Positions 25,652 through 34,607 of a stretch of DNA of 64,000 nt are shown here, piece by piece. Position numbers and translations under genes: made by a program. Position 1 is the first letter of the stretch. Each line of letters starts with the position of its first letter. Where the stretch lies: contig JBBQQH010000001.1 of NCBI GenBank assembly GCA_038216155.1, forward strand, positions 38,176 to 102,175. The letters are read 5' to 3'. Below the pieces are notes generated by a model. It was not told the origin of the DNA. It did no database searches and was given only the letters and a program-made list of their open reading frames with translations. Origin of the DNA: SZAS-103 sp038216155 (lineage in GTDB: Bacteria > Pseudomonadota > Gammaproteobacteria > Xanthomonadales > Xanthomonadaceae).

Positions 25652-25675
25652 CAGATTGGCGTTCCTGCCAATCTG
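25652..25675. repeat. Hairpin repeat upstream of tRNA-Ser
   Basis: A perfect 9-bp stem (CAGATTGGC/GCCAATCTG) with a GTTCCT loop, inside the CTCGCCCTGCGGGCTGCTGC sequence context. It resembles GC-rich dispersed repeats of this group of bacteria. There is no coding potential between the frameshifted gene and tRNA-Ser. Confidence 0.5.
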
Positions 25676-25702
25676 TCGAACCCGTTAGGTTTCTCGCCAG
25701 AT

Positions 25703-25769
25703 CCTCTCTCTCCGCCAGATACGCAAAAGGCCCCTTTCGGGGCCCTTGCGTATCTGGCGGAGAGAGAGG
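25703..25769. repeat. Long palindrome containing an inverted copy of the tRNA-Ser 3' end
   Basis: The arm 25703-25726 is a perfect 24-base inverted copy of 25746-25769. The inner part continues into the tRNA-Ser terminator hairpin (GGCCCC/GGGGCC). The right arm includes the CCA end and part of the acceptor and T arms of the minus-strand tRNA-Ser. The left arm therefore carries a second, oppositely oriented copy of that tRNA 3' end. Confidence 0.9.
25725..25745 (-). terminator. Terminator of tRNA-Ser
   Basis: On the minus strand GGGCCCCGAAAGGGGCCTTTT forms a 6-bp GC stem with a short GAAA loop, followed by four T residues, 10 bases past the tRNA 3' end. It is the centre of the larger palindrome. 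Confidence 0.75.
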
Positions 25770-25847
25770 GATTCGAACCCTCGATCAGGCTATAAACCCG
25801 ATACTCCCTTAGCAGGGGAGCCCCTTCAGCCACTCGGGCATCTCTCC
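25755..25847 (-). tRNA. tRNA-Ser (anticodon GCT)
   Basis: A 93-base class II tRNA with encoded CCA. The acceptor stem is GGAGAGA/TCTCTCC, the anticodon arm CTCCC-CTGCTAA-GGGAG carries GCT, and a long variable arm follows. It decodes AGC/AGU. In E. coli the equivalent serV lies on the same strand as csrA; here it is on the opposite strand. Confidence 0.97.
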
Positions 25848-26028
25848 GGGGTCGGCTGCGTGGGCAGTCCGACGCGGAAGAATAGCGGCTTCGCGGCGCG
25901 CGGTAAACATGGGCGCCCGAGGCAGTCGCGGAGACTGGTCTGCTCAGTGCCGATTCCAGCGTGTTGATTTCTGGCCCGCAACTCGCATTGACGATGCGCA
26001 CGCGCATCCGCATAATTGCGCGTTCAGC

Positions 26029-26105
26029 GCGCCCGTAGCTCAGTTGGATAGAGTACCAGGCTACGAACTTGGTGGTCGGGAGTTCGAATCTCTCCGGGCG
26101 CGCCA
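26029..26105 (+). tRNA. tRNA-Arg (anticodon ACG)
   Basis: 77 bases with encoded CCA. The acceptor stem is GCGCCCG/CGGGCGC and the anticodon loop CTACGAA carries ACG (A34 normally becomes inosine). Similar to E. coli argV, which also follows csrA and serV. It decodes CGU/CGC/CGA. Confidence 0.97.
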
Positions 26106-26120
26106 TTTGAATCGATGACC

Positions 26121-26158
26121 AGGGTCGACGGGTATTCCCCGCCGGCCCTTGTCATTTT
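26121..26158 (+). terminator. Terminator-like hairpin after tRNA-Arg
   Basis: A 12-bp stem (AGGGTCGACGGG with CCCGCCGGCCCT, one mismatch and one G-U pair) with a TATTC loop, followed by TGTCATTTT. It lies 15 bases past the tRNA-Arg 3' end. Confidence 0.6.
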
Positions 26159-26323
26159 CAGCGTGTCATTTTCCGTGCGCGTTGTCGCGACGCGACGTAG
26201 TTCGATCACGATGGAAATTTCGTTTGTTGCAATGCGCTCGCGCGGGGCCGGCACGCTTGATGCGCAAATTGGTGTTGGCAGATTAACGGCGGCTCCACCC
26301 AGCAGAGCACTTTGAACGCCTGC

Positions 26324-27106
26324 TCAAACCGCCGTCACGCCGCCGTCCACCGCCAGAATCTGGCCGGTGATGTGGCGTCCAGCATCCGAGGCAAACAACA
26401 GCGCTGCGCCCTTGAGGTCTTCGTCATCCCCCAGGCGTTGCAGCGGCGCATTGCCGATCAGTGCGGCTTCACCAAAGTGCTCGATCACACCAGCGGTCAT
26501 CTTCGAGGGAAAGAACCCGGGTGCCAGCGCATTCACCGTGATGTTGTGACGTCCCCATTCGCCTGCGAGGGCGCGAGTGAGGTTAACCACCGCACCCTTG
26601 GCGGCGTTGTAGGCAATGGTCTGCAGTGTGCCGGGCGGATTGCCGCGCAAGCCGGCGATCGAGGCGATGTTGAGAATGCGGCCGTAGCGGTTCGGGATCA
26701 TCGAGCGCTTGCCGACCTGCTGGCTAAGCAAAAACAATCCGCGCACATTCAGATCAAACACCTTGTCCCACGAATCCAGCGGATAGTCTACGGCGGGCGC
26801 TCCCCAGCTCGCACCGGCGTTGTTGATCAGAATATCGATGCGTTCGAGCCGCTCGAGTGACATGTCAATCAGAGAGTGAATTGATTCGGGATCGGCTACG
26901 TCCGCGACGAGATAACTCGCGTCAACGCCACGTTTGTGCAGGTGTTGCTGCGCGCGTTCCAGTTCGTCTGCCTTTCGCGCGGTCAGCACGATTCGAGCAC
27001 CATATTGGCCAAGCGCCTCAGCAATCTGCAGGCCGAGTCCGCGTGATCCACCGGTGATCAGTGCGGTACGGCCATCGAGATTGAACAGGCTGCGGGCGGT
27101 TTTCAT
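26324..27106 (-). CDS. Short-chain dehydrogenase/reductase (SDR family)
   Basis: 260-residue classical SDR. The NAD(P)-binding TGGSRGLG motif is at residues 18-25, NNAG at 95-98, and the catalytic Ser149 (NIASIAG) with Tyr166 and Lys170 (YNAAK). The C-terminus GQILAVDGGVTAV is typical. Sequence feel is closest to the gluconate 5-dehydrogenase or 3-oxoacyl-ACP-reductase-like branch, but the substrate is unknown. The ATG at 27106 gives the usual short N-terminus; a longer in-frame extension is rejected. It stands alone between tRNA genes, convergent with tRNA-Arg. Confidence 0.9.
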   Translation of the reverse strand: MKTARSLFNLDGRTALITGGSRGLGLQIAEALGQYGARIVLTARKADELERAQQHLHKRGVDASYLVADVADPESIHSLIDMSLERLERIDILINNAGASWGAPAVDYPLDSWDKVFDLNVRGLFLLSQQVGKRSMIPNRYGRILNIASIAGLRGNPPGTLQTIAYNAAKGAVVNLTRALAGEWGRHNITVNALAPGFFPSKMTAGVIEHFGEAALIGNAPLQRLGDDEDLKGAALLFASDAGRHITGQILAVDGGVTAV

Positions 27107-27399
27107 GTTTTCTGCCGTATTGCGAAGTGATGGATTGTAGCGGTCTGCCGGATAGGTGCGATGATCGTTTGCGGGCAAATCGGAGCGACCACAGTAGGCG
27201 AGACGTCCGCCTAGCCATTGCCAGCATGGCCGCACTCTTGCTACGATTCGCCGCGGTTTCCGTATCGCCCCGTCATTGTTCGTATGCATTCGTGTCAGGC
27301 TATGCACGCGATTGCAGGCGCTCGTTGCAGTGGCTCAGTCCAACGCATCGTTCGATGACTTTTTTCAAGTGGTCGCGAACGCATAAATCTGTTGTGTAT

Positions 27400-27476
27400 C
27401 GGGGCATAGCTCAGCCTGGTAGAGCGCCAGCTTTGGGAGCTGGATGTCGAGAGTTCGAATCCCTCTGTCCCGACCA
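27400..27476 (+). tRNA. tRNA-Pro (anticodon TGG)
   Basis: 77 bases. The acceptor stem is CGGGGCA/TGTCCCG with one G-U pair, D arm GCTCAGCCTGGTAGAGC, and anticodon arm CCAGC-TTTGGGA-GCTGG carrying TGG. First of a five-tRNA cluster leading to tig. Confidence 0.96.
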
Positions 27477-27589
27477 AGCAACTTCAATCACAACGGCTAG
27501 CAAAACCAGTTTGCAGCGTGATAAGTAGCGTGAGACTGCAATCGGTTCCGTATTGGGCAGCGGTCGTGGCATCGGTATAGTTGCTGCAC

Positions 27590-27665
27590 GCGCTCGTAGC
27601 TCAACGGATAGAGCACCGGCCTTCTAAGCCGGTGGTTGCAGGTTCGATTCCTGCCGGGCGCGCCA
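27590..27665 (+). tRNA. tRNA-Arg (anticodon TCT)
   Basis: 76 bases. The acceptor stem is GCGCTCG/CGGGCGC with one G-U pair, and the anticodon arm CCGGC-CTTCTAA-GCCGG carries TCT. CCA is encoded. It decodes AGA/AGG. Confidence 0.96.
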
Positions 27666-27720
27666 GCATTGATACGGTGCGCAGGCTTTGTGATCGCGGT
27701 AAAGTGTGCTTGTGAACAAT

Positions 27721-27798
27721 GGTGGATGTAGCTCAGCTGGTTAGAGCATCGGATTGTGATTCCGAGGGTCGCGGGTTCGAGCCCCGTCTTCCACCCCA
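27721..27798 (+). tRNA. tRNA-His (anticodon GTG)
   Basis: 78 bases including the extra G at position -1 that opposes C73, the hallmark of tRNA-His. The anticodon arm TCGGA-TTGTGAT-TCCGA carries GTG. The acceptor stem has a T-T mismatch at the 6-67 pair (GTGGATG against CTTCCAC). CCA is encoded. Confidence 0.95.
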
Positions 27799-27921
27799 TT
27801 TCCTCAGGGCAGGCATCGCCCCGCAAGCGCGCAAGCTATTGTTGCGCTTGATCTTTACACCATTTTCGTGAATCCGGTATTGCGTCGGGCAGCCGACGCA
27901 ACGATACTGTCGCGTTACGGC

Positions 27922-27997
27922 GGGCCGTTAGCTCAGTTGGTAGAGCAGTTGACTCTTAATCAATAGGTCGAAGGTTCGAATCCTTCACGGCCCACCA
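27922..27997 (+). tRNA. tRNA-Lys (anticodon CTT)
   Basis: 76 bases. The acceptor stem is GGGCCGT/ACGGCCC and the anticodon loop CTCTTAA carries CTT. CCA is encoded. It decodes AAG. Confidence 0.96.
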
Positions 27998-28017
27998 CCC
28001 CTGATACACCCATGCAG

Positions 28018-28102
<85 letters not shown>

Positions 28103-28200
28103 TGATTCCGCCGTGCATGGGCCTTCGGACCCATCATTCCGGTTTGCGCCGGATCGATTCGCGCCGGGCCTAGCCCGATACGTGAACGCCAGGAGTCAGC

Positions 28201-29502
28201 ATGCAAGTGTCGGTCGAAAATGTTGGAAATCTGCAGCGCCGCCTGACCGTGAGCCTGCCATCGGAACGGCTGGATTCGGTTGCCGGTGCGCGTCTGGGCG
28301 AGATCGCCCGCACCGCTCGCATCAAGGGTTTCCGGCCCGGCAAGGTGCCCGCGAAAATTATCGAGCAACGCTACGGTGCGCAGGTGCGCAACGAAGTATT
28401 GGGCGATCTGGTGCGCGACACTTTCAACGAAGCTGTGCGCAGCGAGAACCTGCGCCCGGCCGGCCAGCCCGACATCCAGCCGGCGCCAGCCGAGGAAGGC
28501 CAGCTCACGTACATTGCTACTTTCGAGGTGGTCCCGGAGTTCGGCACGATTGATGTCAGCGGGCTGCAGATTCTGCGTCCGGTGGCAAACGTGCTTGATG
28601 CAGACGTTGACCAGATGATCGAAACCCTGCGCTTGCAGCGACGCAGCTGGAATCCGGTCGAGCGCAGCGCCGAGGTCGGCGATTTGGTGATGGTGGAAAC
28701 CGTGACCACGGTCGACGGCGAGCGCCGTCCTGCCGAGGGTGTTGAACGCTCGGCCACGGTGCTGGGGTCGGGCATGCTCGATCACGAACTGGAAACGCGC
28801 CTGGTCGGCAGCAAGACCAGTGATGTCATCGACATGCAACTCGACTATCCGCCCGACTGGAGCGATGCCTCGGTGGCCGGCAAGAGCGCACAGGTCAATG
28901 CATCGGTGGTGCGCGTGTCCGAGCCGCATCTGCCCGAGGTCGATGGGGAATTCATCAAGGCATTCGGCATCAAGAGCGGCGATCTTGATCAGTTCCGTGC
29001 CGAAGTGCGGGCCAACTTGGAGCGCGAGCTCAAGGGCGCGCTGATGGCGAAGCTGCGCAACGAGGTGCTCGACAAGCTGATCGCGCAATTTTCCGGCGTC
29101 GAATTGCCAGCGCAGTTAATCGAGGGCGAGGCCCGCAACCAGGCGCGATTTGCGCAGCAGCAGGCACTTGAAAACGGCCAGGTCGATCCGCAAATCGGAC
29201 ACGAAGGTTTTCTGCCGGCTGCACACCGCCGCGTCGCCACCGCACTGTTGGTCGGCGAAGTGGCACGGCAGAACAACCTGCGGCTCGATCCGCAGCGCGT
29301 CAACGAAATGTTGTCGCTGATCGCATCCACCTACGAGGAACCCAAGCAGGTGATCGAGCTGTACCGCAACGATTCGCGACTGATGTCGGACTTGCAGTCG
29401 CGGGTGATGGAGGAGCAGGTGATCGACTGGATCGCCGGCAAGGCCGAGGCAACCGAACACGGCATGAGTTTCACCGACGCCATGCAGCAACGCCAGGGTT
29501 GA
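28201..29502 (+). CDS. tig: Trigger factor (ribosome-associated chaperone)
   Basis: Peptidyl-prolyl isomerase and chaperone that docks on uL23 at the ribosome exit tunnel. 433 residues. The N-terminal ribosome-binding loop reads IKGFRPGKVPAKIIEQRYG. The FKBP-like PPIase domain follows (VGDLVMVETVTTVDG) and then the helical chaperone arms. AGGAG precedes the ATG at 28201. A hairpin with a TTCG loop (ATGGGCCTTCGGACCCAT) lies between tRNA-Leu and tig; it lacks a T-run, so tig may be partly cotranscribed with the tRNAs. Confidence 0.97.
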   Translation: MQVSVENVGNLQRRLTVSLPSERLDSVAGARLGEIARTARIKGFRPGKVPAKIIEQRYGAQVRNEVLGDLVRDTFNEAVRSENLRPAGQPDIQPAPAEEGQLTYIATFEVVPEFGTIDVSGLQILRPVANVLDADVDQMIETLRLQRRSWNPVERSAEVGDLVMVETVTTVDGERRPAEGVERSATVLGSGMLDHELETRLVGSKTSDVIDMQLDYPPDWSDASVAGKSAQVNASVVRVSEPHLPEVDGEFIKAFGIKSGDLDQFRAEVRANLERELKGALMAKLRNEVLDKLIAQFSGVELPAQLIEGEARNQARFAQQQALENGQVDPQIGHEGFLPAAHRRVATALLVGEVARQNNLRLDPQRVNEMLSLIASTYEEPKQVIELYRNDSRLMSDLQSRVMEEQVIDWIAGKAEATEHGMSFTDAMQQRQG

Positions 29503-29560
29503 CGCGATCCCGCGCCACGCGCAGACAACGATTGCTACCTAACGTTTTTTTGGAGACCCG

Positions 29561-30184
29561 ATGATTCCGATCAGCAATCTCAATCTGGTGCCGATGGTGG
29601 TCGAACAGACCAGCCGCGGTGAGCGCGCCTACGACATTTATTCGCGCCTGTTGAAGGAACGCGTGGTGTTCATGGTCGGGCCGATCGACGACTACATGGC
29701 GAACGTGATCGTGGCGCAGATGCTGTTTCTGGAAGCCGACAATCCCGAAAAAGACATCAGCCTGTACATCAACTCGCCCGGCGGCATTGTCACTGCAGGC
29801 ATGGCGATCTACGACACCATGCAATTCATCAAGCCAGACGTGAGCACGATCTGCGTCGGTCAAGCCGCGAGCATGGGCGCGCTGTTGCTGGCGGCGGGCC
29901 AACATGGCAAGCGCTATGCCTTGCCCAATTCGCGGGTGATGATCCACCAGCCGCTCGGCGGATTCTCCGGCCAGGCCAGCGACATCGACATTCACGCACG
30001 CGAAATTCTGGCGATGCGGGTCAAGCTCAACGAGATCTTGGCCAAGCACACCGGCCAGCCGATCGACACGATCGCGCGCGATACCGATCGGGATAATTTC
30101 AAGAGCGCCGAGGATGCCAAGACCTACGGTCTGATTGACCAGGTGCTGATGCGACGTCCGGACGACAGCGTGCAGGCGTCCTGA
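29561..30184 (+). CDS. clpP: ATP-dependent Clp protease proteolytic subunit
   Basis: Serine protease chamber that works with ClpX or ClpA. 207 residues. The catalytic triad is visible as Ser104 (GQAASMGALLL), His129 (RVMIHQPLGG) and Asp178. A short propeptide precedes the conserved LVPMVVEQTSRGERAYDIYS. A TGGAG Shine-Dalgarno lies before the ATG at 29561. The gene order tig-clpP-clpX-lon-hupB is that of E. coli. Confidence 0.98.
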   Translation: MIPISNLNLVPMVVEQTSRGERAYDIYSRLLKERVVFMVGPIDDYMANVIVAQMLFLEADNPEKDISLYINSPGGIVTAGMAIYDTMQFIKPDVSTICVGQAASMGALLLAAGQHGKRYALPNSRVMIHQPLGGFSGQASDIDIHAREILAMRVKLNEILAKHTGQPIDTIARDTDRDNFKSAEDAKTYGLIDQVLMRRPDDSVQAS

Positions 30185-30326
30185 TCGCGTAGACGCTGCA
30201 TTTGAATCTGCGCAGCGTCGATTTCAGCAAGCCGTTTTCTACCTTTTTGACAGCAATTTGCCGTCGCGGAGGTTTACCGACGCTGTGGTATTCTGCCAAT
30301 GATCTTCTTTCCGGGGCGCACGACGC

Positions 30327-31610
30327 ATGACTGAGGAAAGACCGAGCCGCAGCAGCGACAGCGGCAAGATTCTTTACTGTTCATTCTGTGGCAAGAGCCA
30401 GCACGAAGTGCGCAAGCTCATCGCCGGCCCCAGCGTGTTCATCTGCGATGAATGCGTCGAGTTGTGCAACGACATTATTCGCGAAGAGCTCGAGGAAAAG
30501 GCGCAGGCCGCACGCAGTCATCTGCCCAAGCCGCGCGAGATCATGGAAGTGCTTGATCAATATGTGATCGGGCAACAGCGCGCAAAAAAAACCTTGTCGG
30601 TGGCGGTCTACAACCACTACAAGCGGATGGAGTCGCGCAGCAAGAACGACGACGTTGAATTGTCCAAGTCCAATATCCTGCTGGTCGGTCCGACCGGTTC
30701 GGGCAAGACGCTGCTGGCCGAAACGCTAGCGCGATTGCTCAACGTGCCGTTCACGATCGCCGATGCGACCACGCTGACTGAAGCCGGTTACGTGGGCGAG
30801 GATGTCGAGAACATCATCCAGAAGCTGCTGCAAAAGTGCGACTACGACGTCGAGAAGGCGCAGTCGGGCATCGTGTATATCGACGAGATCGACAAGATTT
30901 CGCGCAAATCAGAAAACCCATCGATCACCCGCGATGTCTCCGGCGAAGGCGTGCAACAGGCGCTGCTCAAACTCATCGAAGGCACCATCGCGAGTGTGCC
31001 GCCGCAAGGCGGGCGCAAGCATCCGCAGCAGGAATTTCTGCAGGTGGACACGCGCAATATCCTGTTCATTTGTGGCGGTGCGTTTGCCGGGCTGGAGAAG
31101 ATCATCCAGCAGCGCAGCACCGACGCAGGCGGCATCGGCTTCAGCGCGCCGGTCAAGAGCAAGTCGATCAAGATGGATATTGGTCGCCTGCTGGCCGAGG
31201 TAGAGCCCGAGGATCTGATCAAGTTTGGCCTGATCCCCGAATTCGTCGGTCGCATGCCGGTGGTGGCCACGCTGGAGGAACTGGACGAGCAGACGTTGGT
31301 GCAGATTCTGACCGAGCCCAAGAACGCGATCAGCAAACAGTTTCGCAAGTTGTTCGACATGGAAGGCGTCGATCTCGAATTGCGTCCGGAGGCGTTGGCC
31401 GCAGTCGCACGCAAAGCGCTCAAGCGCAAGACCGGCGCGCGCGGCTTGCGCACGATTCTCGAGTCGGTGCTGCTCGACACCATGTACGAGCTGCCGTCGC
31501 TGGAGAACGTGACCAAGGTGGTGGTGGATGAGTCAGTGATTGATAACCACGCCGCGCCGTACCTGATCTACAGCAACATCGAGCCCAAGCGCGCCGCTTC
31601 CGGCGATTGA
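30327..31610 (+). CDS. clpX: Clp protease ATP-binding subunit ClpX
   Basis: AAA+ unfoldase that recognises substrates (for example ssrA-tagged proteins) and feeds them to ClpP. 427 residues. The N-terminal zinc-binding domain has C18, C21, C40 and C43. Walker A is GPTGSGKT at 121-128, Walker B is in GIVYIDEIDKI, and the ClpP-docking IGF-type loop appears as GIGFSAP. A 142-base gap after clpP may carry its own promoter. Confidence 0.98.
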   Translation: MTEERPSRSSDSGKILYCSFCGKSQHEVRKLIAGPSVFICDECVELCNDIIREELEEKAQAARSHLPKPREIMEVLDQYVIGQQRAKKTLSVAVYNHYKRMESRSKNDDVELSKSNILLVGPTGSGKTLLAETLARLLNVPFTIADATTLTEAGYVGEDVENIIQKLLQKCDYDVEKAQSGIVYIDEIDKISRKSENPSITRDVSGEGVQQALLKLIEGTIASVPPQGGRKHPQQEFLQVDTRNILFICGGAFAGLEKIIQQRSTDAGGIGFSAPVKSKSIKMDIGRLLAEVEPEDLIKFGLIPEFVGRMPVVATLEELDEQTLVQILTEPKNAISKQFRKLFDMEGVDLELRPEALAAVARKALKRKTGARGLRTILESVLLDTMYELPSLENVTKVVVDESVIDNHAAPYLIYSNIEPKRAASGD

Positions 31611-31795
31611 AGCGCGTTCGTCTGCGCCTCGATTTTGCGGGTCACGCTTGTGCTGCCTCGGTACGCCTGAAGTCGACGGCAGAAGTCATTCTCCCAGCTG
31701 TAAGACGATCTCGCGCGGCCGCCGCGCCGTTGCCGTTCACCCTGATATCCTGCCTCGGACGTCAGGGTCCGCCCGATTTTTGGGTGACTTCGACG

Positions 31796-31822
31796 CTTGC
31801 AAGCAACGAATCGCAGCCCCAT
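31796..31822 (+). promoter_or_regulatory. Sigma-32 (RpoH)-like promoter upstream of lon
   Basis: CTTGCA at 31796-31801 and CCCCAT at 31817-31822 are separated by 15 bases. This fits the heat-shock consensus (CTTGAA, 13-17 bases, CCCCAT). It lies 40 bases before the lon start, where lon is known to be heat-inducible in E. coli. Confidence 0.65.
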
Positions 31823-31861
31823 GCAAGTGGCAGGGCGCAGGTTGCGCCAAAGGAGTGACAG

Positions 31862-34363
31862 ATGGCATCGCGAACTTCCCGAACAATTGACCTTCCCGTG
31901 CTGCCGCTGCGCGACGTGGTGGTGTATCCGCACATGGTGATTCCACTATTTGTTGGCCGCGAAAAATCTATTCGCGCGCTGGAACAGGTGATGGATGGGG
32001 AAAAGCAGATTCTGCTGATCGCGCAGAAGAGTCCCGATACCGACGAGCCAGGTCCCAGCGACCTGTATGAGGTCGGCACTCTCGCGCAAGTACTGCAATT
32101 GCTGAAGTTGCCCGATGGCACGATCAAGGTACTGGTTGAGGGCACCGAGCGCGCGCAAGTGAATACCTTCGCCGAGACCGATGGTGTGATGACGGCGCGC
32201 GCCACGATCCTGGTGCCCGAGCTCAGCAGCGCACCGCGCGAGATGGAAGTCACTGCGCGCTCCCTGGTCTCGCAGTTCGAGCAATATCTCAAGACCAACC
32301 GCAAGTTGCCGCCCGAGTTGTTGGCGACGGTCAATGGAATCGACGATCCCGGTCGCCTTGCCGACACTGTCGCCGCGCACCTGGGTGTGCGCCTGGCGGA
32401 CAAGCAAAAGTTGCTCGAAACGATTTCGGTGGTGGCGCGGTTGGAATTGCTGATCGGCTATGTCGATGGCGAGATCGACGTGCAGCAGATGGAAAAGCGC
32501 ATCCGCGGGCGGGTGAAGTCGCAGATGGAAAAAAGCCAGCGCGAGTATTACCTCAACGAGCAGATGAAGGCGATCCAGAAAGAGTTGGGCGAAATTGACG
32601 AAGCGCCCAACGAGATGGACGAGCTGACTCGCAAGATTGCTGAAGCCGGAATGCCCAAGCCGGTTGCAGCCAAGGCCAAGGCGGAATTGTCCAAGCTCAA
32701 GCAAATGTCGCCGATGTCGGCCGAGGCCACCGTCGTGCGCAACTATCTCGACTGGCTGGTCGGGGTGCCGTGGAAAAAGCGCAGCAAGGTGCGCAAGGAT
32801 CTCAACGGTGCGCTTGCCGTGCTCGATGCTGACCACTACGGGCTGGAAAGGGTCAAGGAGCGCATCCTCGAATACCTCGCCGTGCAGACCAGGGTCAAGC
32901 ACATGAAAGGCGCGATCCTGTGCCTGGTCGGGCCACCGGGCGTCGGCAAAACCTCGCTTGGCCAATCGATTGCGCGCGCCACCAATCGCAAGTTCGTGCG
33001 CATGAGCTTGGGAGGCGTGCGTGACGAGGCCGAGATCCGCGGCCATCGGCGCACATACATCGGTTCGATGCCCGGCCGAATCGTGCAGAACCTCAACAAG
33101 GTCGGCACCCGCAATCCGCTGTTCATGCTCGATGAAATCGACAAGATGAGCATGGATTTTCGCGGCGATCCGTCCTCGGCGATGCTCGAAGTGCTCGATC
33201 CCGAGCAGAATCACGCCTTCAACGATCACTATCTGGAAGTCGATTTCGACCTGTCGGAAGTGATGTTCGTGGCGACCGCCAATTCACTCAACATTCCAGG
33301 GCCCTTGCTTGACCGCATGGAAGTGATCCGGATTCCGGGTTACACCGAGGAGGAAAAACTCAACATCGCCACCCGCTACCTGATGCCCAAGCAGCTCAAG
33401 GCGAACGGGCTCAAGCCGGGCGAATTGGAACTTGACGAGGGCGCGTTGCGCGACATCGTGCGCTATTACACGCGCGAATCAGGTGTGCGCAATCTCGAGC
33501 GCGAAATTTCCAAGATCTGCCGCAAGGTGGTGAAGGAAGTCGCGTTGGAAGGCTCCGCGCCTGCCGGCAAGCGGGCCAAAACTTCAGTGCGCAAGACATC
33601 ATCCAAAGCGAAAAAATCGCAACCGCAGAAGATCGACGCACACAAGATCACTACCCGCAGCGTGAACTCGGAGAATCTCGATCATTTTCTGGGCGTGCGT
33701 CGTTTTGATTTCGGTCGCGCTGAGGCGCAAAACGAGATTGGCTTGGTCACCGGCCTTGCATGGACTGAGGCTGGCGGCGACTTGTTGCAGATCGAAGCCA
33801 CGCTGGTGCCGGGCAAGGGCCAGATGATCCTGACCGGCAAGCTGGGCGAAGTGATGCAGGAATCGGTAAAGGCCGCGCACTCGGTGGTGCGTGCACGCGC
33901 CGAAGCGCTGGGGCTGGATCCAGATTTCCACAACAAGCTCGACTTTCATTTGCACGTGCCGGAAGGCGCGACACCAAAGGATGGTCCGAGCGCCGGCATC
34001 GCGATGGCGACTGCGCTGGTTTCGGCATTGTCGAAAGTGCCGGTACGCGCTGATGTGGCAATGACCGGCGAGATCACGCTGCGCGGTCGTGTGTTGCCGA
34101 TTGGCGGGTTGAAGGAAAAACTGCTCGCTGCGCTGCGTGGAGGCGTGCGCACGGTGATCATTCCGGAGGAGAACCGCAAGGACCTCGCGGAGATTCCGGA
34201 TGGCGTCACCAAAGGCATGCGCATTTTGCCGGTGCGTTGGATCGACGAGGTGCTGGATATCGCGCTGGAGCGACCGCTTACGCCAAAATCCGGCGGCCAG
34301 AAAGCGATTGCGCAGACGCCGAAAAAGTCGCGTACTCGACCGACGTCGTCGATAACACATTGA
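31862..34363 (+). CDS. lon: ATP-dependent protease Lon
   Basis: Homo-oligomeric AAA+ serine protease that degrades misfolded and regulatory proteins. 833 residues, about 50 more than E. coli Lon. The N-terminal LonN domain is followed by Walker A GPPGVGKTS at 357-365, and the catalytic Ser is near 710 in KDGPSAGIAMA. Two extra low-complexity basic stretches account for the length: a Lys/Ser-rich insertion between the AAA+ and protease domains (33550-33650) and a Lys/Thr-rich C-terminal tail. AAAGGAG precedes the ATG. Confidence 0.98.
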   Translation: MASRTSRTIDLPVLPLRDVVVYPHMVIPLFVGREKSIRALEQVMDGEKQILLIAQKSPDTDEPGPSDLYEVGTLAQVLQLLKLPDGTIKVLVEGTERAQVNTFAETDGVMTARATILVPELSSAPREMEVTARSLVSQFEQYLKTNRKLPPELLATVNGIDDPGRLADTVAAHLGVRLADKQKLLETISVVARLELLIGYVDGEIDVQQMEKRIRGRVKSQMEKSQREYYLNEQMKAIQKELGEIDEAPNEMDELTRKIAEAGMPKPVAAKAKAELSKLKQMSPMSAEATVVRNYLDWLVGVPWKKRSKVRKDLNGALAVLDADHYGLERVKERILEYLAVQTRVKHMKGAILCLVGPPGVGKTSLGQSIARATNRKFVRMSLGGVRDEAEIRGHRRTYIGSMPGRIVQNLNKVGTRNPLFMLDEIDKMSMDFRGDPSSAMLEVLDPEQNHAFNDHYLEVDFDLSEVMFVATANSLNIPGPLLDRMEVIRIPGYTEEEKLNIATRYLMPKQLKANGLKPGELELDEGALRDIVRYYTRESGVRNLEREISKICRKVVKEVALEGSAPAGKRAKTSVRKTSSKAKKSQPQKIDAHKITTRSVNSENLDHFLGVRRFDFGRAEAQNEIGLVTGLAWTEAGGDLLQIEATLVPGKGQMILTGKLGEVMQESVKAAHSVVRARAEALGLDPDFHNKLDFHLHVPEGATPKDGPSAGIAMATALVSALSKVPVRADVAMTGEITLRGRVLPIGGLKEKLLAALRGGVRTVIIPEENRKDLAEIPDGVTKGMRILPVRWIDEVLDIALERPLTPKSGGQKAIAQTPKKSRTRPTSSITH

Positions 34364-34607
34364 GTTTCAATCACGTGCACGTGGAAGATGTCAATATGCG
34401 CGAGCCGAAAACGTGCTGAAACCCGCATCACGCCTTGCGCTGCGTGTTGCGCCCGCTTCATTGCACTGGTATAAATCGTCACGACCGCAATGCGAATGCA
34501 TCGGGTGTTCGCTGCGGTACAGGTCAATCGGGCAGGCGCGGGGAGTTGCAGGTTGCCTGTCCTGATTGGTACGAATTGCGGGTTCTACTCGCCTAGGGAG
34601 TTCACTA

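Noticed and set aside
26312..26860. 182-codon plus-strand open frame opposite the SDR gene
   Set aside because: It is antisense to a clear SDR coding region and has no family match of its own.
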